64,000 nt of DNA, from assembly GCF_018224925.1 (NCBI RefSeq), contig NZ_JAGTUF010000001.1, positions 124,001 through 188,000 of the forward strand. Reading direction: 5' to 3'. Positions 18,329 to 29,024 of this stretch are shown one piece after another. Source of the DNA: Magnetospirillum sulfuroxidans (lineage in GTDB: Bacteria; Pseudomonadota; Alphaproteobacteria; Rhodospirillales; Magnetospirillaceae). Numbering within the stretch: position 1 is the first letter of the stretch; the number at the start of each line of letters is the position of its first letter. Made by a program: the position numbers and the translations under genes. The notes beneath the pieces are model-generated. The model had not been told where the DNA came from, did no database searches, and saw nothing but the letters and a program-made list of their open reading frames with translations.

Positions 18329-19611
18329 TCTTCCAGCTTTCGCAGCATATCCGCCGTGATCAGGGTGATGCCCTTGTCCGAGCGAGAGAAGCGCTTGGCA
18401 TCCAGAACCGGGTCGTCGCCGACCACCAGGCCGGGGGGGATGACGCAGCCCTGGTCGACGATGCATTTTTTCAGCTTGGCGTGACGGCCGATGTCGCAAT
18501 CGGGCAGCACCACCGAATCTTCGACCAGGCAATACGAATTGACGCGGACGTTGGAATACAGCAGCGAGCGCCGCACCACCGCGCCCGAAATGATGCAGCC
18601 GCCCGACACCATGGAATCCACCGCCATGCCGCGCCGAGTGTCCGAATCGAACACGAACTTGGCCGGCGGCAATTGCGCCTGATAGGTCCAGATCGGCCAG
18701 GAATCGTCATAGATGTTCAGGGACGGCGTTACCGTGGTCAGGTCGATATTGGCTTCCCAATAGGCATCGACGGTGCCGACGTCGCGCCAATAATGTTCGC
18801 GTGCGCCGTCATGCATGACGCAGGAATGCTGGAAACGGTGGGCCAGCACCTTGTGCGTGCCGATCAGCGACGGAATGATGTTCTTGCCGAAATCGTGCTC
18901 GGTGCCCGGATCGGTGGCATCAATGCCAAGCCGTTCATAGAGGAACTGGGCATTGAACATATAGATGCCCATGCTGGCCAGGGCTTGGTCAGGCTTGCCG
19001 GGAATGGGCTGGGGATGGGCCGGCTTTTCGTCGAAACGGATGACGTTGTCGGCGTCGTCGACGGCCATGACGCCAAAGCCGGTGGCGTCGGCCAGCGGAA
19101 CTTCGATGCAGGCGACGGTGACGTCGGCGCCTTCGGCCAGATGGTGGGCCAGCATCTTGCCGTAATCCATCTTGTAGACGTGGTCACCGGCCAGGATCAG
19201 CACGAATTCCGGGTGATGGGCGCGGATGATGTCCAGATTCTGGAATACCGCGTCGGCGGTGCCCTTGTACCAATTCTCACCATCGGTGCGTTGCTGCGCC
19301 GGCAGCAATTCGATGAATTCGTTGAATTCGCCGCGCAGGAAGCCCCAGCCGCGCTGCACATGCTGGATCAGCGAATGGGCTTTGTACTGGGTCAGCACGC
19401 CGATGCGGCGGATGCCGGAATTGATGCAATTGGACAAGGCGAAATCGACGATGCGGAACTTGCCGGCAAACGGGACAGCCGGCTTGGCATGCCAGTCGGT
19501 CAGGGATTTGAGGCGCGAGCCGCGACCGCCTGCCAGGACCAGCGCCAGGGTGCGGCGCAGACGCGGGTTGACTTCCAGATCGACGGCCGGACCATCCTGA
19601 GACACGCTCAT
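18325..19611 (-). CDS. glgC: Glucose-1-phosphate adenylyltransferase
   Basis: A 428-residue ADP-glucose pyrophosphorylase. The nucleotide-binding start [18 protein letters not shown] is near residue 20, followed by [19 protein letters not shown], the sugar-phosphate region and a C-terminal left-handed beta-helix. It makes ADP-glucose for glycogen synthesis. A GGGAGGG ribosome site precedes the ATG. It is divergent from glgA across a 176-bp region, so the two probably share control elements. Confidence 0.97.
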   Translation of the reverse strand: MSVSQDGPAVDLEVNPRLRRTLALVLAGGRGSRLKSLTDWHAKPAVPFAGKFRIVDFALSNCINSGIRRIGVLTQYKAHSLIQHVQRGWGFLRGEFNEFIELLPAQQRTDGENWYKGTADAVFQNLDIIRAHHPEFVLILAGDHVYKMDYGKMLAHHLAEGADVTVACIEVPLADATGFGVMAVDDADNVIRFDEKPAHPQPIPGKPDQALASMGIYMFNAQFLYERLGIDATDPGTEHDFGKNIIPSLIGTHKVLAHRFQHSCVMHDGAREHYWRDVGTVDAYWEANIDLTTVTPSLNIYDDSWPIWTYQAQLPPAKFVFDSDTRRGMAVDSMVSGGCIISGAVVRRSLLYSNVRVNSYCLVEDSVVLPDCDIGRHAKLKKCIVDQGCVIPPGLVVGDDPVLDAKRFSRSDKGITLITADMLRKLED

Positions 19612-19787
19612 TTATCCCTCCCGGGTATTTTTGGTGATGCCCTTGGGGCACGGCAACCGGACGGTGCCACAGATTGCCGGCTTGGGCAACCGCCAGCGGC
19701 CGTTGGCAGCTTTGCCGTATCCGCCTTTCACCCGTCGCCGGCTTGGGTTAGGGTTGTGAATTGCCGTATGCAAAAGAGGAAGGCCCC

Positions 19788-21260
19788 ATGCGTGTCCTGT
19801 TCGCCGCCTCCGAGGTGTTCCCGCTGGTCAAGACCGGTGGGTTGGCTGATGTTGCCGGGGCCTTGCCGGCGGCCTTGATCGAAGCCGGGCACGAGGTGCG
19901 GGTGCTGCTGCCCGGCTATCCCCAAGCCTTGGCGAAGGCCGAGGGAAAGCGTCAGGTGGCGTCCTTGGGCGATCCATTGGGTGTGGGCGGCGAAACCAAG
20001 CTGATTTCAGCCAAGCTGCCGCAATCGGGGGGGGCGGCGGGGGTGCCGGTGTGGCTGCTGGATTGTCCGGCCCTGTACGATCGGGCCGGCGGTCCCTATG
20101 TGGACGAACATGGCGTCGATTATGCCGACAATCCGTTGCGCTTTGGCCTGCTGTCCTGGGCGGCGGCGTTTTTGTGCACAGACAATGCGCCGGTCAAATG
20201 GCGGCCGCAGGTGTTGCATTGCCATGACTGGCAGACCGGACTGGCCCCCGCCTATCTGCATGCCTGGAAGGTGGAAAAGCCGCCGGCAACCGTTTTCACC
20301 ATTCACAACATCGCCTATCAGGGCCAGTTTCCCGCCGATATCGTGTCGCGCCTGGGGCTGCCATGGGAGATGTTCACCATGGACGGGCTGGAATATTGGG
20401 GTGACATGGCCTTCTTGAAGGCTGGTCTGATCTATGCCGATAAACTCAGCACCGTCAGCCCGCGTTATGCCCGTGAAATCCAGTCGCCAGCCTTTGGCCA
20501 TGGCATGGAGGGGGTGTTGACCAACCGTGCCGCCGATCTGGTCGGGATTTTGAATGGTGCTGATTACGGCGTCTGGAGCCCGGCGACCGATCCCCATGTG
20601 GTCGCGCGTTATCAGCCCCCCGATTTCATCGACGGCAAGGCGGCCAACAAGGCGGCTTTGCAACAGGCGTTGGGTCTGGAAAAGGATCAGGAAGCGCCGC
20701 TGCTGGTCATCGTCAGTCGGTTGACCGACCAAAAGGGCATGGACATGGTGTTGTCGACCTTGCCGGCGGTGTTGCGGCAGGGGGCGCAACTGGCTGTGCT
20801 GGGGGCCGGCGATCGGGCATTGGAACAAGGCTTCCAATCGGCGGCGGCGGGCTCGCCCAAACGCATGAGCGTGACCATCGGTTATTCCGAGGAACTGGCC
20901 CATCGGCTGTTGGCGGCAGGCGACATGCTGGTGATGCCGTCACGTTTCGAACCCTGCGGCCTGACCCAGTTCTATGCCATGCGCTATGGCACCGTGCCGG
21001 TGGTTCACGCCACCGGCGGTCTGGCCGACACGGTGATGGATTGCAGTTATGACGGTTTGGTCACCGGCACCGGGACCGGCTTTGTCTTCGAGCACGCCAA
21101 TGCCGGCGCTTTTCAATGGTGCCTGGAACGGGCCATCGCCGCCTTCGGGCAAAAGGATCAATGGCGCCGCATTCAAGGCGCCGGAATTGCCCAGGATTTC
21201 GGCTGGGGTCGCTCGGCGGCGCGCTATGGCGCCTTGTATGATGAATTGGTTCCGGCATGA
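19788..21260 (+). CDS. glgA: Glycogen synthase
   Basis: A 490-residue GT5 glycosyltransferase. The ADP-glucose-binding KTGGL is at residues 15-19 and the C-terminal catalytic region contains PSRFEPCGLTQ. It adds glucose from ADP-glucose to glycogen chains. The ATG at 19788 has AGAGGA upstream and places KTGGL at its usual position. Its stop overlaps glk (ATGA). Confidence 0.97.
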   Translation: MRVLFAASEVFPLVKTGGLADVAGALPAALIEAGHEVRVLLPGYPQALAKAEGKRQVASLGDPLGVGGETKLISAKLPQSGGAAGVPVWLLDCPALYDRAGGPYVDEHGVDYADNPLRFGLLSWAAAFLCTDNAPVKWRPQVLHCHDWQTGLAPAYLHAWKVEKPPATVFTIHNIAYQGQFPADIVSRLGLPWEMFTMDGLEYWGDMAFLKAGLIYADKLSTVSPRYAREIQSPAFGHGMEGVLTNRAADLVGILNGADYGVWSPATDPHVVARYQPPDFIDGKAANKAALQQALGLEKDQEAPLLVIVSRLTDQKGMDMVLSTLPAVLRQGAQLAVLGAGDRALEQGFQSAAAGSPKRMSVTIGYSEELAHRLLAAGDMLVMPSRFEPCGLTQFYAMRYGTVPVVHATGGLADTVMDCSYDGLVTGTGTGFVFEHANAGAFQWCLERAIAAFGQKDQWRRIQGAGIAQDFGWGRSAARYGALYDELVPA

Positions 21261-22216
21261 GCCTGTCTTTGATCGCCGATATGGGCGGCACCAATGTGCG
21301 CTTTGCCTTGGTTGATGCCGCAGGCGGCATCGGCCCTGACATGGTGTTGCAATGCGCCGATTTCGCCGGTCCCGATGACGCGGCCCGCGCTTTTTTGGCC
21401 GCGCGTGACGGGGCTAAGCCGACGCGTGGCGCCTTTGCCGTGGCTTCGCCGATCACCGGCGATGTCATCGAGATGACCAATTCGGCCTGGCGCTTTTCTG
21501 TCCATCACGTTCAACGGCAATTGGGCTTGGACCAGTTGCAGGTGGTCAACGATTTCACCGCCACCGCGCTTTCGGTGCCGCATCTGGCGGCTGCGCATCT
21601 GTTGAAGTTGGGCGGGGGGGAGGGTGTCGCCGGGGCGCCCATCGCCGTGCTGGGGCCGGGAACCGGATTGGGGGTGTCGGGGTTGGTGGCCGACGTCCAT
21701 GGCCGGTGGACGGCTTTGGCCACCGAGGGCGGCCACGTCACCTTGGCTGCGACCGACGACACCGAGGCTCAGGTCATTGCCCAATTGCGTCGACGTTTCG
21801 GCCACGTCTCGGCCGAGCGGGCGCTGTCGGGCCCAGGCTTGCTTAATCTATACGAGGCGGTGGCGGCGCTTCAGGGGATTCCCGCGTCTTATTCCACCGC
21901 CGAGGCGGTGTCCAGTCACGGCCTGGATGGGTCGTGTCCGCTGTGTCGGCAAGCCTTGTCCATGTTCTTCGCCATGCTGGGGACGGTGGCCGGCAATCTG
22001 GCCTTGTCGCTGGGCGCCCGCGGCGGCGTCTATATCGCCGGCGGTATTTTACCGCGCATGAGCCAAGCTTTTTTCGCGTCCGAATTCCGCCGCCGCTTCG
22101 AGGCCAAGGGACGCTTCGCCGCCTATCTGTCGGCGGTTCCCACCTGGTTGGTAATGCATCCCGAACCGGCCTTTGCCGGCTTGGCCGCGCTTACGGCTGA
22201 TCCGATCCAGGGATAA
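21257..22216 (+). CDS. glk: Glucokinase
   Basis: A 319-residue protein of the proteobacterial Glk family: phosphate-binding LIADMGGTNVRFALVD at the start, GPGTGLGVSGL and TEGGH in the middle, and IAGGILPRM near the C-terminus. It phosphorylates glucose with ATP. Overlap with glgA suggests one transcript linking glucose activation and glycogen synthesis. Confidence 0.95.
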   Translation: MSLSLIADMGGTNVRFALVDAAGGIGPDMVLQCADFAGPDDAARAFLAARDGAKPTRGAFAVASPITGDVIEMTNSAWRFSVHHVQRQLGLDQLQVVNDFTATALSVPHLAAAHLLKLGGGEGVAGAPIAVLGPGTGLGVSGLVADVHGRWTALATEGGHVTLAATDDTEAQVIAQLRRRFGHVSAERALSGPGLLNLYEAVAALQGIPASYSTAEAVSSHGLDGSCPLCRQALSMFFAMLGTVAGNLALSLGARGGVYIAGGILPRMSQAFFASEFRRRFEAKGRFAAYLSAVPTWLVMHPEPAFAGLAALTADPIQG

Positions 22217-22461
22217 AATCTGATCGGCGAAAGGGCCAATGCAAAGCCGATGGACGCGCCAGACAGGGCCGTTGCATGGGGTGGCTTTGCTCAAAAGTAT
22301 TAAAAATATACCGTCGTATATGGTAAAACAGCGTTGGGGTTTGGGGGCGAAGTTGCCTCGCCATTGCCTGTTTATCGGCTTGTGTCGCCACATCGAGCAT
22401 AGGGTTGATGTGCACACGCGTAAGTCATAGCATGGGGGTGGGGACGGCGTGGGGACGTTTT

Positions 22462-25080
22462 ATGGGTTCAATTCGTAAGGTTGAGGTTAGCACCGGCGTC
22501 TGGTGGATCGAGGTTGCTGCCGCCAATTTGCGTGTGCTGTGCGGCTGTCCTGCCGATGTCGTCAAGCACATGATGAAGCGCGGCCTGATCGCCCCCACCG
22601 AGTTGGGCGGCGTCGTCTTTGAGACCGGCCCCAACGCCATCTTGCTATCCGATGTCATGGTTCAAAACGGCACCTTCGCCAATCTGGGCGAATTCCCTGT
22701 GCTGCAAATGCTTTATCGGCAGGGCATGATCATTCCCGACCATCCCGGCAATACCGGCGATAAACCGCTGCTGATCGGTTCGGCCGAGCAAGTGCGGGCG
22801 CAGCTCCAATATATCTATCGCGGCAATTACGGCCTGATCAGCGAAGACGAATTGCTGGAAGCCGGGGCCACGGCGCAGCAGGCCAAAGACTTGATGCGGA
22901 TGAAACTGAAATTCGCTTTCGGTCGCATCCGCCATCCGCAGGAATTGCTTGATACCTTGTCGGTGGATGCCGAGACGGTGGAGATCCGGGGCGGCGTCAG
23001 CGTTCGCCGGGTGCGGTTGAATACCTTTGAATTCCGCTATGGCAATGAAACCGCCACGGTCGATCTGACCTTGCCGCCGTTTGAAACCTATGAATGCCCG
23101 TATCCGTTGGGTTTCTACAACATGCAGCGGGAATATTTCTCGGTCGTGCATTCGGGCGAGGGCGATGGCTGGGACATCAATCGCCCCAGCATGGGCGCCA
23201 TTTTGATGTTTCAGGGGCGCGTCTATCTGATCGATGCCGGCCCGAACATTTTGTTCACGCTAGATGCGTTGGGAATCGGCGTCAACGAAGTGGATGGTAT
23301 CTTTCATACCCATTCGCATGATGACCATTTTTCCGGCCTGACCACGCTGATCCGCGCCGATCATCGCATCAAGTATTACGCCACACCGTTGGTTCGCGCC
23401 TCGGTGGCGCGCAAGATGGCGGCGCTGTTGTCGATCGAACCTTCGGCCTTTGCCGATTATTTCGAATGCCACGATCTGGTGGAAGGCGAATGGAACGAAA
23501 TCGACGGCCTGGAGGTGCGACCGCTGTTTTCCCCCCATCCGGTGGAAAACACCATGTTCATGTTCCGGGCGCCATGGGAAGACGGCTATCGCACTTACGC
23601 CCATTGGGCTGATATCTGCCGTCTGGAAGTGCTGCGCAGCTTTATCACCGATGATGCCGAGGCGCCGGGGATTTCCAAGGTCATGTACCAGAATGTGGCG
23701 GCGGCTTATGCGCTTCCGGCCAACATCAAGAAGGTGGATGTGGGTGGCGGCATGATTCATGGCGACGCCTATGATTTCCGCGACGACCGTTCCGGCAAGG
23801 TGATCTTGGCGCACACGTCGGGGCGCAACACGGTGGCGCAAAAGGCTATCGGCTCGACCGCCTCGTTCGGCACCGTCGATGTCCTTATTCCGTCCAATCA
23901 CGATTTCATCTGGCGTTCGGCCTATGAATTGCTGCTGGCCTATTTCCCTGAAATTCAGCACCACCAATTGCGGGTATTGCTGAACAACCCGGTCGAGACC
24001 TTCAATCCTGGCACCATCTTGGTCAAGGAACGCCGTTCGGCCGAATTCATCTATCTGCTGTTATCGGGCAGTGTCGAAGCGTTGCATGTGGATGGCGGCG
24101 CCCGGTCGGTGCTGTCGGCCGGGGCGATGATCGGCGAATTGTTCGCTTTGTTTCAGGCCCAGGTGACCGAAACCTATCGTGCCATCGGCTTCGTCAAGGC
24201 GTTGCGCATTCCGTCATCGCTGTATCAGGATTTCGTCCGTCGCAACGATTTGTCGGCGGCGATCACCCGGATTTTCGAGAATCGCCAGTTCCTGCAACGC
24301 ACTTGGTTGTTCGGCGAGGTGGTTTCGACCCGGACCCTCAACCGGTTGGCCAAGGAAATGACGCTCAGTCGGATCCACGAGGGCGAAGTCATCGATATCG
24401 GTCCCGAATCGGTGGCGCTGGTGGTGACCGGGCAGGTGGGGCGTTATTTGGGCGAGCAGCAGGTGGAAGTCCTGCGTTCGGGCGATTTCTTCGGCGAGGA
24501 ATTGTCGATTTTTTGGACCCCGTCCATGTTCCGGTTGCGGGCGCTGACCGCTACCGAAGTCTTCCTGGTGCCGGCCGGTCTGCTGGCGGGGATTCCTTCG
24601 GTCCGGTGGAAGTTGTTTGAAACCTCGGGACGCCGCATGACCTCGATCTTCGAGGGCGAGCATAGCGACAATGCCGGCCTGTTGCGCTGGCGCGAGGAAT
24701 ACCGCGTCGATGTATTGCGTCTTGATACCCAGCATCGCCGCATGTTCGAGCAGGCCAATGCCATCCTTGAAGCCCTTCAAGTCGGCAAGGGCGGCGAGGA
24801 AATCCTGGCGTTGCTGGATGCCATGAGCGAATACGCCCATTACCATTTCGGCGAAGAAGAGGCGCTGATGGTCCGTCACGCCTATCCCCAGGCGGAAGAG
24901 CACCGCAGCCATCATGCCGTGCTGTCGGCGCAATTGATCGCCATGCGCCAGACCTTCACGGACGCAGCCGATATGGGCTCCATCGACTTCCTGGCCTTCT
25001 TGCAGGATTGGCTGGTTGGTCACATCACCGGCGAGGATCGTCTTTACACCTCTTTTCTGAACGAAAAGGGCGTGTATTAA
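22462..25080 (+). CDS. MBL-fold / double cNMP-binding-like / hemerythrin fusion protein
   Basis: An 872-residue cytoplasmic protein from the ATG at 22462 (GGGGA ribosome site; in-frame codons extend to 22405). Residues 1-170 are an unassigned region. A metallo-beta-lactamase fold follows (about 190-490) with the metal motif HTHSHDDH at 282-289 (HxHxDH) and later histidines in GGGMIHGDA and LAHTSG. Residues about 505-625 and 628-730 resemble two cyclic-nucleotide-binding domains (VKERRSAEFIYLLLSGSVEAL; LRSGDFFGEELSIF). Residues 741-872 are a hemerythrin with all expected ligands (DTQHRRMF, HYHFGEEE, EEHRSHH, HITGED). Likely an oxygen- or redox-sensing protein with hydrolase output, but that is inference. 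It is transcribed alone. Confidence 0.85.
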   Translation: MGSIRKVEVSTGVWWIEVAAANLRVLCGCPADVVKHMMKRGLIAPTELGGVVFETGPNAILLSDVMVQNGTFANLGEFPVLQMLYRQGMIIPDHPGNTGDKPLLIGSAEQVRAQLQYIYRGNYGLISEDELLEAGATAQQAKDLMRMKLKFAFGRIRHPQELLDTLSVDAETVEIRGGVSVRRVRLNTFEFRYGNETATVDLTLPPFETYECPYPLGFYNMQREYFSVVHSGEGDGWDINRPSMGAILMFQGRVYLIDAGPNILFTLDALGIGVNEVDGIFHTHSHDDHFSGLTTLIRADHRIKYYATPLVRASVARKMAALLSIEPSAFADYFECHDLVEGEWNEIDGLEVRPLFSPHPVENTMFMFRAPWEDGYRTYAHWADICRLEVLRSFITDDAEAPGISKVMYQNVAAAYALPANIKKVDVGGGMIHGDAYDFRDDRSGKVILAHTSGRNTVAQKAIGSTASFGTVDVLIPSNHDFIWRSAYELLLAYFPEIQHHQLRVLLNNPVETFNPGTILVKERRSAEFIYLLLSGSVEALHVDGGARSVLSAGAMIGELFALFQAQVTETYRAIGFVKALRIPSSLYQDFVRRNDLSAAITRIFENRQFLQRTWLFGEVVSTRTLNRLAKEMTLSRIHEGEVIDIGPESVALVVTGQVGRYLGEQQVEVLRSGDFFGEELSIFWTPSMFRLRALTATEVFLVPAGLLAGIPSVRWKLFETSGRRMTSIFEGEHSDNAGLLRWREEYRVDVLRLDTQHRRMFEQANAILEALQVGKGGEEILALLDAMSEYAHYHFGEEEALMVRHAYPQAEEHRSHHAVLSAQLIAMRQTFTDAADMGSIDFLAFLQDWLVGHITGEDRLYTSFLNEKGVY

Positions 25081-25216
25081 TACGCTCGGGCCGTGGTGGC
25101 CGCCGCCACCTTCTAAAGCGGCGCGCCTTTACTCTGAGGCACGACGCTCCAGCGCCCCTTGCGGGCGCGGCCAAGCATGCGCAGGCATGCGCCCGGCGAA
25201 GGAAAATGATGAAGGC

Positions 25217-25251
25217 TAGACCGTGATGCACATTTAGGGCATCACGGTCTA
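25217..25251 (-). terminator. Long hairpin overlapping the IclR gene stop
   Basis: A perfect 13-bp stem, tagaccgtgatgc (25217-25229) / gcatcacggtcta (25239-25251), with a 9-base loop. The second arm contains the stop codon of the iclR-like gene on the minus strand. No T-run follows on either strand, so it may terminate or stabilise the transcript. It is also in place to act on read-through from the MBL-hemerythrin gene. Confidence 0.6.
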
Positions 25252-26046
25252 GGCAGGGACAATCCGTCGCGAACTGCCGAGACGTTCCGACAAGGTGTTG
25301 GCGGCGGCGATCAATTCGCGCACCACCTGACCTTCGGGGCGCATGTCGAACATGCCTTGGATGCCGACCACCAGCATGGTCAGGGTGATGTCACCGCCAG
25401 CGTTGAACACCGGGGCGCCGACCGCTTCGACGCCGGGGACCAGGTGATAGCCGGAAACGGCGCTGATGCCGGTCTGCCGCACCCGTTCGAACATGGTTTC
25501 GATCGCCGGCCAGGAATCGGCCCCGACGGGGGCGCGGCCTTCGGACAATTCGGTTTCGATCAGCTTGCTGATCTGCTCCCGCGGGAGATAGGCGGCGAAA
25601 ATCTGGCCGCTGGCCGATGACAGCACGTCAAGCGCGGTGCCGGTGACGACGTTGACGGTGATGGCGCGGCGCGGGCGTTCGCCGCGGACGATGATCGGGC
25701 CGTTCTCGCTCCACACTGACAGCGCCGTGGTTTCATTGACGCGGTCGCGCAATTCGGCGATGGCGTTCAAGCCCAATTGAATGCGGTCCAGGCGGTCGAT
25801 GGCGGCCAGCCCCACATGCAGGGCCAGCGGCCCCAGGTCATAGAGCGAGGTTTCGCGGTCCTGTTCGACCATGCCGGCGCGAATCAGGCTGACCAGATAG
25901 CGATGGGCCTTGGAGGCCGGCATACCGGCGATTGCGGCAATGTCCTTGAGCATCATTGCCCGCTCGCCCCCGGCCAAGGCGCGCAGGACCTGCATGCCGA
26001 TCTCGATGGACTGGACGCCGTGTTTGCCTTCGCTGGCTTCGCTCAT
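25249..26046 (-). CDS. IclR-family transcriptional regulator
   Basis: A 265-residue protein with an N-terminal winged helix-turn-helix (residues 10-70, MLKDIAAIAGMPASKAHRYLVSLIRAGMVEQD) and an IclR effector-binding domain. IclR regulators often control aromatic-acid or carbon pathways. It lies directly downstream of the hydrogenase large-subunit gene (59-bp gap) in the same direction, so it could be co-transcribed with it; the aromatic cluster at 32-37 kb is another plausible target. Effector unknown. Confidence 0.88.
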   Translation of the reverse strand: MSEASEGKHGVQSIEIGMQVLRALAGGERAMMLKDIAAIAGMPASKAHRYLVSLIRAGMVEQDRETSLYDLGPLALHVGLAAIDRLDRIQLGLNAIAELRDRVNETTALSVWSENGPIIVRGERPRRAITVNVVTGTALDVLSSASGQIFAAYLPREQISKLIETELSEGRAPVGADSWPAIETMFERVRQTGISAVSGYHLVPGVEAVGAPVFNAGGDITLTMLVVGIQGMFDMRPEGQVVRELIAAANTLSERLGSSRRIVPA

Positions 26047-26105
26047 CGCCTGTGCTTCTCCACTGAATCGTTAGGAGATACCGGCGAAGTCGGCTCTTGG
26101 CAAGG

Positions 26106-27398
26106 TCAGCCGCGATCAATTTCCAGTTTAAGAAAATGGGTGGCGCAGGAAATACAGGGGTCGTAATTGCGGATGGCCTGTTCCGCCCGCCATTTTATCT
26201 CGTCGTCGGATTTGTGCAGGTTGGCCTGAACCACCTTCATCAGGTCCAGTTCGATCACTTTTTGGTTCTGGGCGGTGGGGGGGACGATGCGGGCGTCTTG
26301 CACCACGCCATCGGCGTCGATGCGATAGCGGTGATAGCAGATGCCGCGCGGCGCCTCGGTGCAGCCGTGGCCTTCGCCCGCCCGGACCGGGGCGTCACTA
26401 TAGGCCTTGTCGGTTTCTTCGTAGGCTTGCACCAGTTTCAACGCATCTTCGCACACTTGCACCAGTTCGACGGCGCGGACGACGATGGATTGAAACGGAT
26501 TGTTCACCGTTTTTCCCAATCCGGCCGCCTTGGCGGCGGCTTGGGCGGTCTTGCCGAGTTTGTCGTGGTTAAGGCTGTAGCGGGCCAGGGGGCCGACATG
26601 ATGAGCCCGCCCATCCTTGGGCTTGCCGTGCAGGGCATTGGACCACGGCACGTGCTCTTCCTCAATGTGGTCAAGGAATTGCGGGACGGCGATGTCCAAG
26701 CCGCTGGAGGTCACCAAACGGCCTTCATGGATGGCGTATTCGTCGGGATGACGCAGGGCCATGAAATTATAATCTTGGCTGATGTCGGGGAAATCGAAGC
26801 CGCCGACCAGCTTGACGGTGGCCACCGAGGTTTCGACGGCCCATTTCAGGTTTTCTTCCAGGGCGCGCAGCTGCTTTTTGCTTGGCAGCTTGTAAAAGCC
26901 GCCGACGCGCAAGCCTACCGGATGGATGGCGCGGCCGCCGATGGTTTCCAAAATTTCGTTGCCGACCTTTTTCAGCCGCAACGCCTTTTCCACCAAGGTC
27001 CGATCGACCTTGGCCAGTTCCAAGGCATCGGACAGCCCCAGGAAGTCGGGGGCGTGCAGCATATAGACGTGCAGGGCATGGCTTTCGATCCATTCGCCGC
27101 AATAGATCAGGCGGCGCAGGTCGCGGATTGGCTTGGTAACCTGGATGCCCAAGATATCTTCCATCGCCTGGGACGCCCCCATCAAATAGGCGATGGGGCA
27201 GATGCCGCAGATCCGCGCGGTGATGTCGGGGACTTCGCGGAAATCGCGGCCTTGCAGGAAGGCTTCGAAAAAGCGCGGCGGCTCGAAGATGCCAAAGCGC
27301 AATTCCTTGACGATGCCGTCCTTGATCTTGACATGCAACGAGCCCTCGCCCTCGACTCGGGCCAAAGCTTCGACCTTGATGGTGCGGATGTCAGCCAT
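26106..27398 (-). CDS. [NiFe] hydrogenase large (alpha) subunit, group 3b-like
   Basis: A 430-residue large subunit. The N-terminal nickel motif RICGIC is at residues 62-67, and the C-terminal DPCISCATH at 413-421 carries the other two nickel cysteines. Family knowledge: maturation proteases cut after the His, here releasing FLKLEIDRG. Relatives are the alpha subunits of cytosolic NADP-linked (sulf)hydrogenases of Pyrococcus and bacterial group 3b. The ATG at 27398 overlaps the small-subunit gene by 8 bp. No hyp maturation genes or protease are in this window. Confidence 0.92.
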   Translation of the reverse strand: MADIRTIKVEALARVEGEGSLHVKIKDGIVKELRFGIFEPPRFFEAFLQGRDFREVPDITARICGICPIAYLMGASQAMEDILGIQVTKPIRDLRRLIYCGEWIESHALHVYMLHAPDFLGLSDALELAKVDRTLVEKALRLKKVGNEILETIGGRAIHPVGLRVGGFYKLPSKKQLRALEENLKWAVETSVATVKLVGGFDFPDISQDYNFMALRHPDEYAIHEGRLVTSSGLDIAVPQFLDHIEEEHVPWSNALHGKPKDGRAHHVGPLARYSLNHDKLGKTAQAAAKAAGLGKTVNNPFQSIVVRAVELVQVCEDALKLVQAYEETDKAYSDAPVRAGEGHGCTEAPRGICYHRYRIDADGVVQDARIVPPTAQNQKVIELDLMKVVQANLHKSDDEIKWRAEQAIRNYDPCISCATHFLKLEIDRG

Positions 27399-28167
27399 GG
27401 CTGTCGCTCTCCTTGCGGAATGCATCGGCATTGGCGTTATAGGTGCGGAACAGGTGATGGATGTCGCGCCGCGACTGCCCCAACGCCGTCAGCTGCGCCG
27501 CCAGGGCAGCGGTGTTGGGGTTTTCCATCGGGCCAAAGCAGCCATAGCAGCCGCGATCCATGCCCGGACACAAGGTGCCGCAGCCGGCCTGGGTCACCGG
27601 CCCCAGACAGGCGGTGCCCGAGGCGACCATGCGGCAGACGGTGCCGGTTTCCTTGCACTCGATGCATTGGGAATAACGGGGGATGGTGGGCTTGCGGCCG
27701 TTGAGCGCGGCGTTCAAGACTTCCAGCATCTGGTGTTTGTTGACCGGACAGCCGCGCAATTCGAAATCCACCGGGACGTGGTCGGAAATGGCGGTCGAGG
27801 TGGTCAAGGTGTCGATATATTCCGGATGGGCATAGACGCAGCGGATGAATTCCTTGACACTTTTGAAGTTCCGCAGCGCCTGGATGCCGCCGGCGGTGGC
27901 GCAGGCGCCGATGCTGATCAGCAGCTTGGATTGCTTGCGCACCTCGCGGATGGCCTTGACGTCGTGCGGCGTGGTGATCGAGCCTTCGACCAACGAGACG
28001 TCATAGGGGCCTTTTTCCACCTTGCGGGTGGCTTCGAGGAAATAGCTGATGCGGACCTCTTCGGTCAGTGCCAGCAATTCATCCTCGCAATCGAGCATGG
28101 TCAACTGGCAGCCGTCGCAACTTGAGAATTTCCATACCGCCAGTTTCGGGCGCTTGCGTTCGGACAT
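27391..28167 (-). CDS. [NiFe] hydrogenase small (delta) subunit
   Basis: A 258-residue small subunit beginning with the FeS motif SSCDGCQ (C17, C20), then [18 protein letters not shown] and a C-terminal Cys-rich stretch ([38 protein letters not shown]) able to hold three [4Fe-4S] clusters. There is no Tat signal, so the enzyme is cytoplasmic. It passes electrons between the nickel site in the large subunit and the flavin subunit. Confidence 0.92.
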   Translation of the reverse strand: MSERKRPKLAVWKFSSCDGCQLTMLDCEDELLALTEEVRISYFLEATRKVEKGPYDVSLVEGSITTPHDVKAIREVRKQSKLLISIGACATAGGIQALRNFKSVKEFIRCVYAHPEYIDTLTTSTAISDHVPVDFELRGCPVNKHQMLEVLNAALNGRKPTIPRYSQCIECKETGTVCRMVASGTACLGPVTQAGCGTLCPGMDRGCYGCFGPMENPNTAALAAQLTALGQSRRDIHHLFRTYNANADAFRKESDSHG

Positions 28168-28169
28168 GG

Positions 28170-29024
28170 CTAAAGCTCCCTGATCTGGAACAGGTCGGCG
28201 ACGCGGTCATAGCGAAAGACCGGCCCATCCTTGCAGGTGAAATGCGGTCCCCATTGGCAATGGCCGCACAGACCGCATCCGCATTTCATGTTGCGTTCGA
28301 CCGAGACCCAGATGCGGCCGCGATCAACGCCCTTTTTTTCCAGGGCCTGGGCCGAATAACGCATCATCACCTCGGGACCGCAGACGAAGCTGGCGGTATG
28401 CAGCGGATCGAACCCGCCGCGGGCGATCAGGTTGGTGACGACGCCGACATTGCCGCCCCATTTGCCGGTGGCGCGGTCGACGGTGACCAGCACGTCCAGA
28501 TCGAAACGACCGCGCCAGCGTTCCAATTCCTTCTTGTACAAGATGTCTTCGGGCGTGCGGGCGCCATAAAGGACGATGATGCGGCCAAACCGATCGCGAT
28601 TGGCCACGGCCTGATAGATGGCCGGGCGCAGCGGCGCCAAACCGACCCCGCCGGCGACGAAAACCAGATCGTGGCCAAAGGCGGCTTCGACCGGCCAAGC
28701 GGTGCCGAAGGGACCGCGCACGCCCAAGCTGTCGCCGGGTTTGAGCGCGTCCAGCGCCTCGGTCACCGTGCCGACCGCGCGGGTGGTGTGGACCAGCACG
28801 GAACGGTCGGCCGGATCGCCAGAGATGGAGATGGGAACTTCCCCCACGCCGAAGACGTAGAGCATGTTGAACTGACCGGGCTTGAAGGCGAATTCGCCCC
28901 CGGCCTCGGGCACCAGTTCCATGGTGAAGGTGTCCGACAGGTCGCGCCGTACCTTTTCGATACGAAACGGCACCGGGATCATCGGGTCATGGACGGGGTC
29001 ATGGTCATGGGCGGCGGCATTCAT
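28170..29024 (-). CDS. Hydrogenase FAD/NAD(P)-binding (gamma) subunit
   Basis: A 284-residue ferredoxin-reductase-type protein. The FAD domain includes [22 protein letters not shown], the NAD(P) domain begins [14 protein letters not shown], and the C-terminus binds a [2Fe-2S] cluster through C248, C250, C253, C256 and C264 (four of these five). It resembles HydG of sulfhydrogenases and dihydroorotate-dehydrogenase electron-transfer subunits. It would exchange electrons with NAD(P)H. Its ATG overlaps the stop of the preceding cNMP-binding-like gene (ATGA). Confidence 0.9.
   Translation of the reverse strand: MNAAAHDHDPVHDPMIPVPFRIEKVRRDLSDTFTMELVPEAGGEFAFKPGQFNMLYVFGVGEVPISISGDPADRSVLVHTTRAVGTVTEALDALKPGDSLGVRGPFGTAWPVEAAFGHDLVFVAGGVGLAPLRPAIYQAVANRDRFGRIIVLYGARTPEDILYKKELERWRGRFDLDVLVTVDRATGKWGGNVGVVTNLIARGGFDPLHTASFVCGPEVMMRYSAQALEKKGVDRGRIWVSVERNMKCGCGLCGHCQWGPHFTCKDGPVFRYDRVADLFQIREL

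Noticed and set aside
25085-25216. Small gene or repeat with GCATGCGC motifs
   Set aside because: Only short repeated words; no coding frame or stable structure besides the later hairpin.
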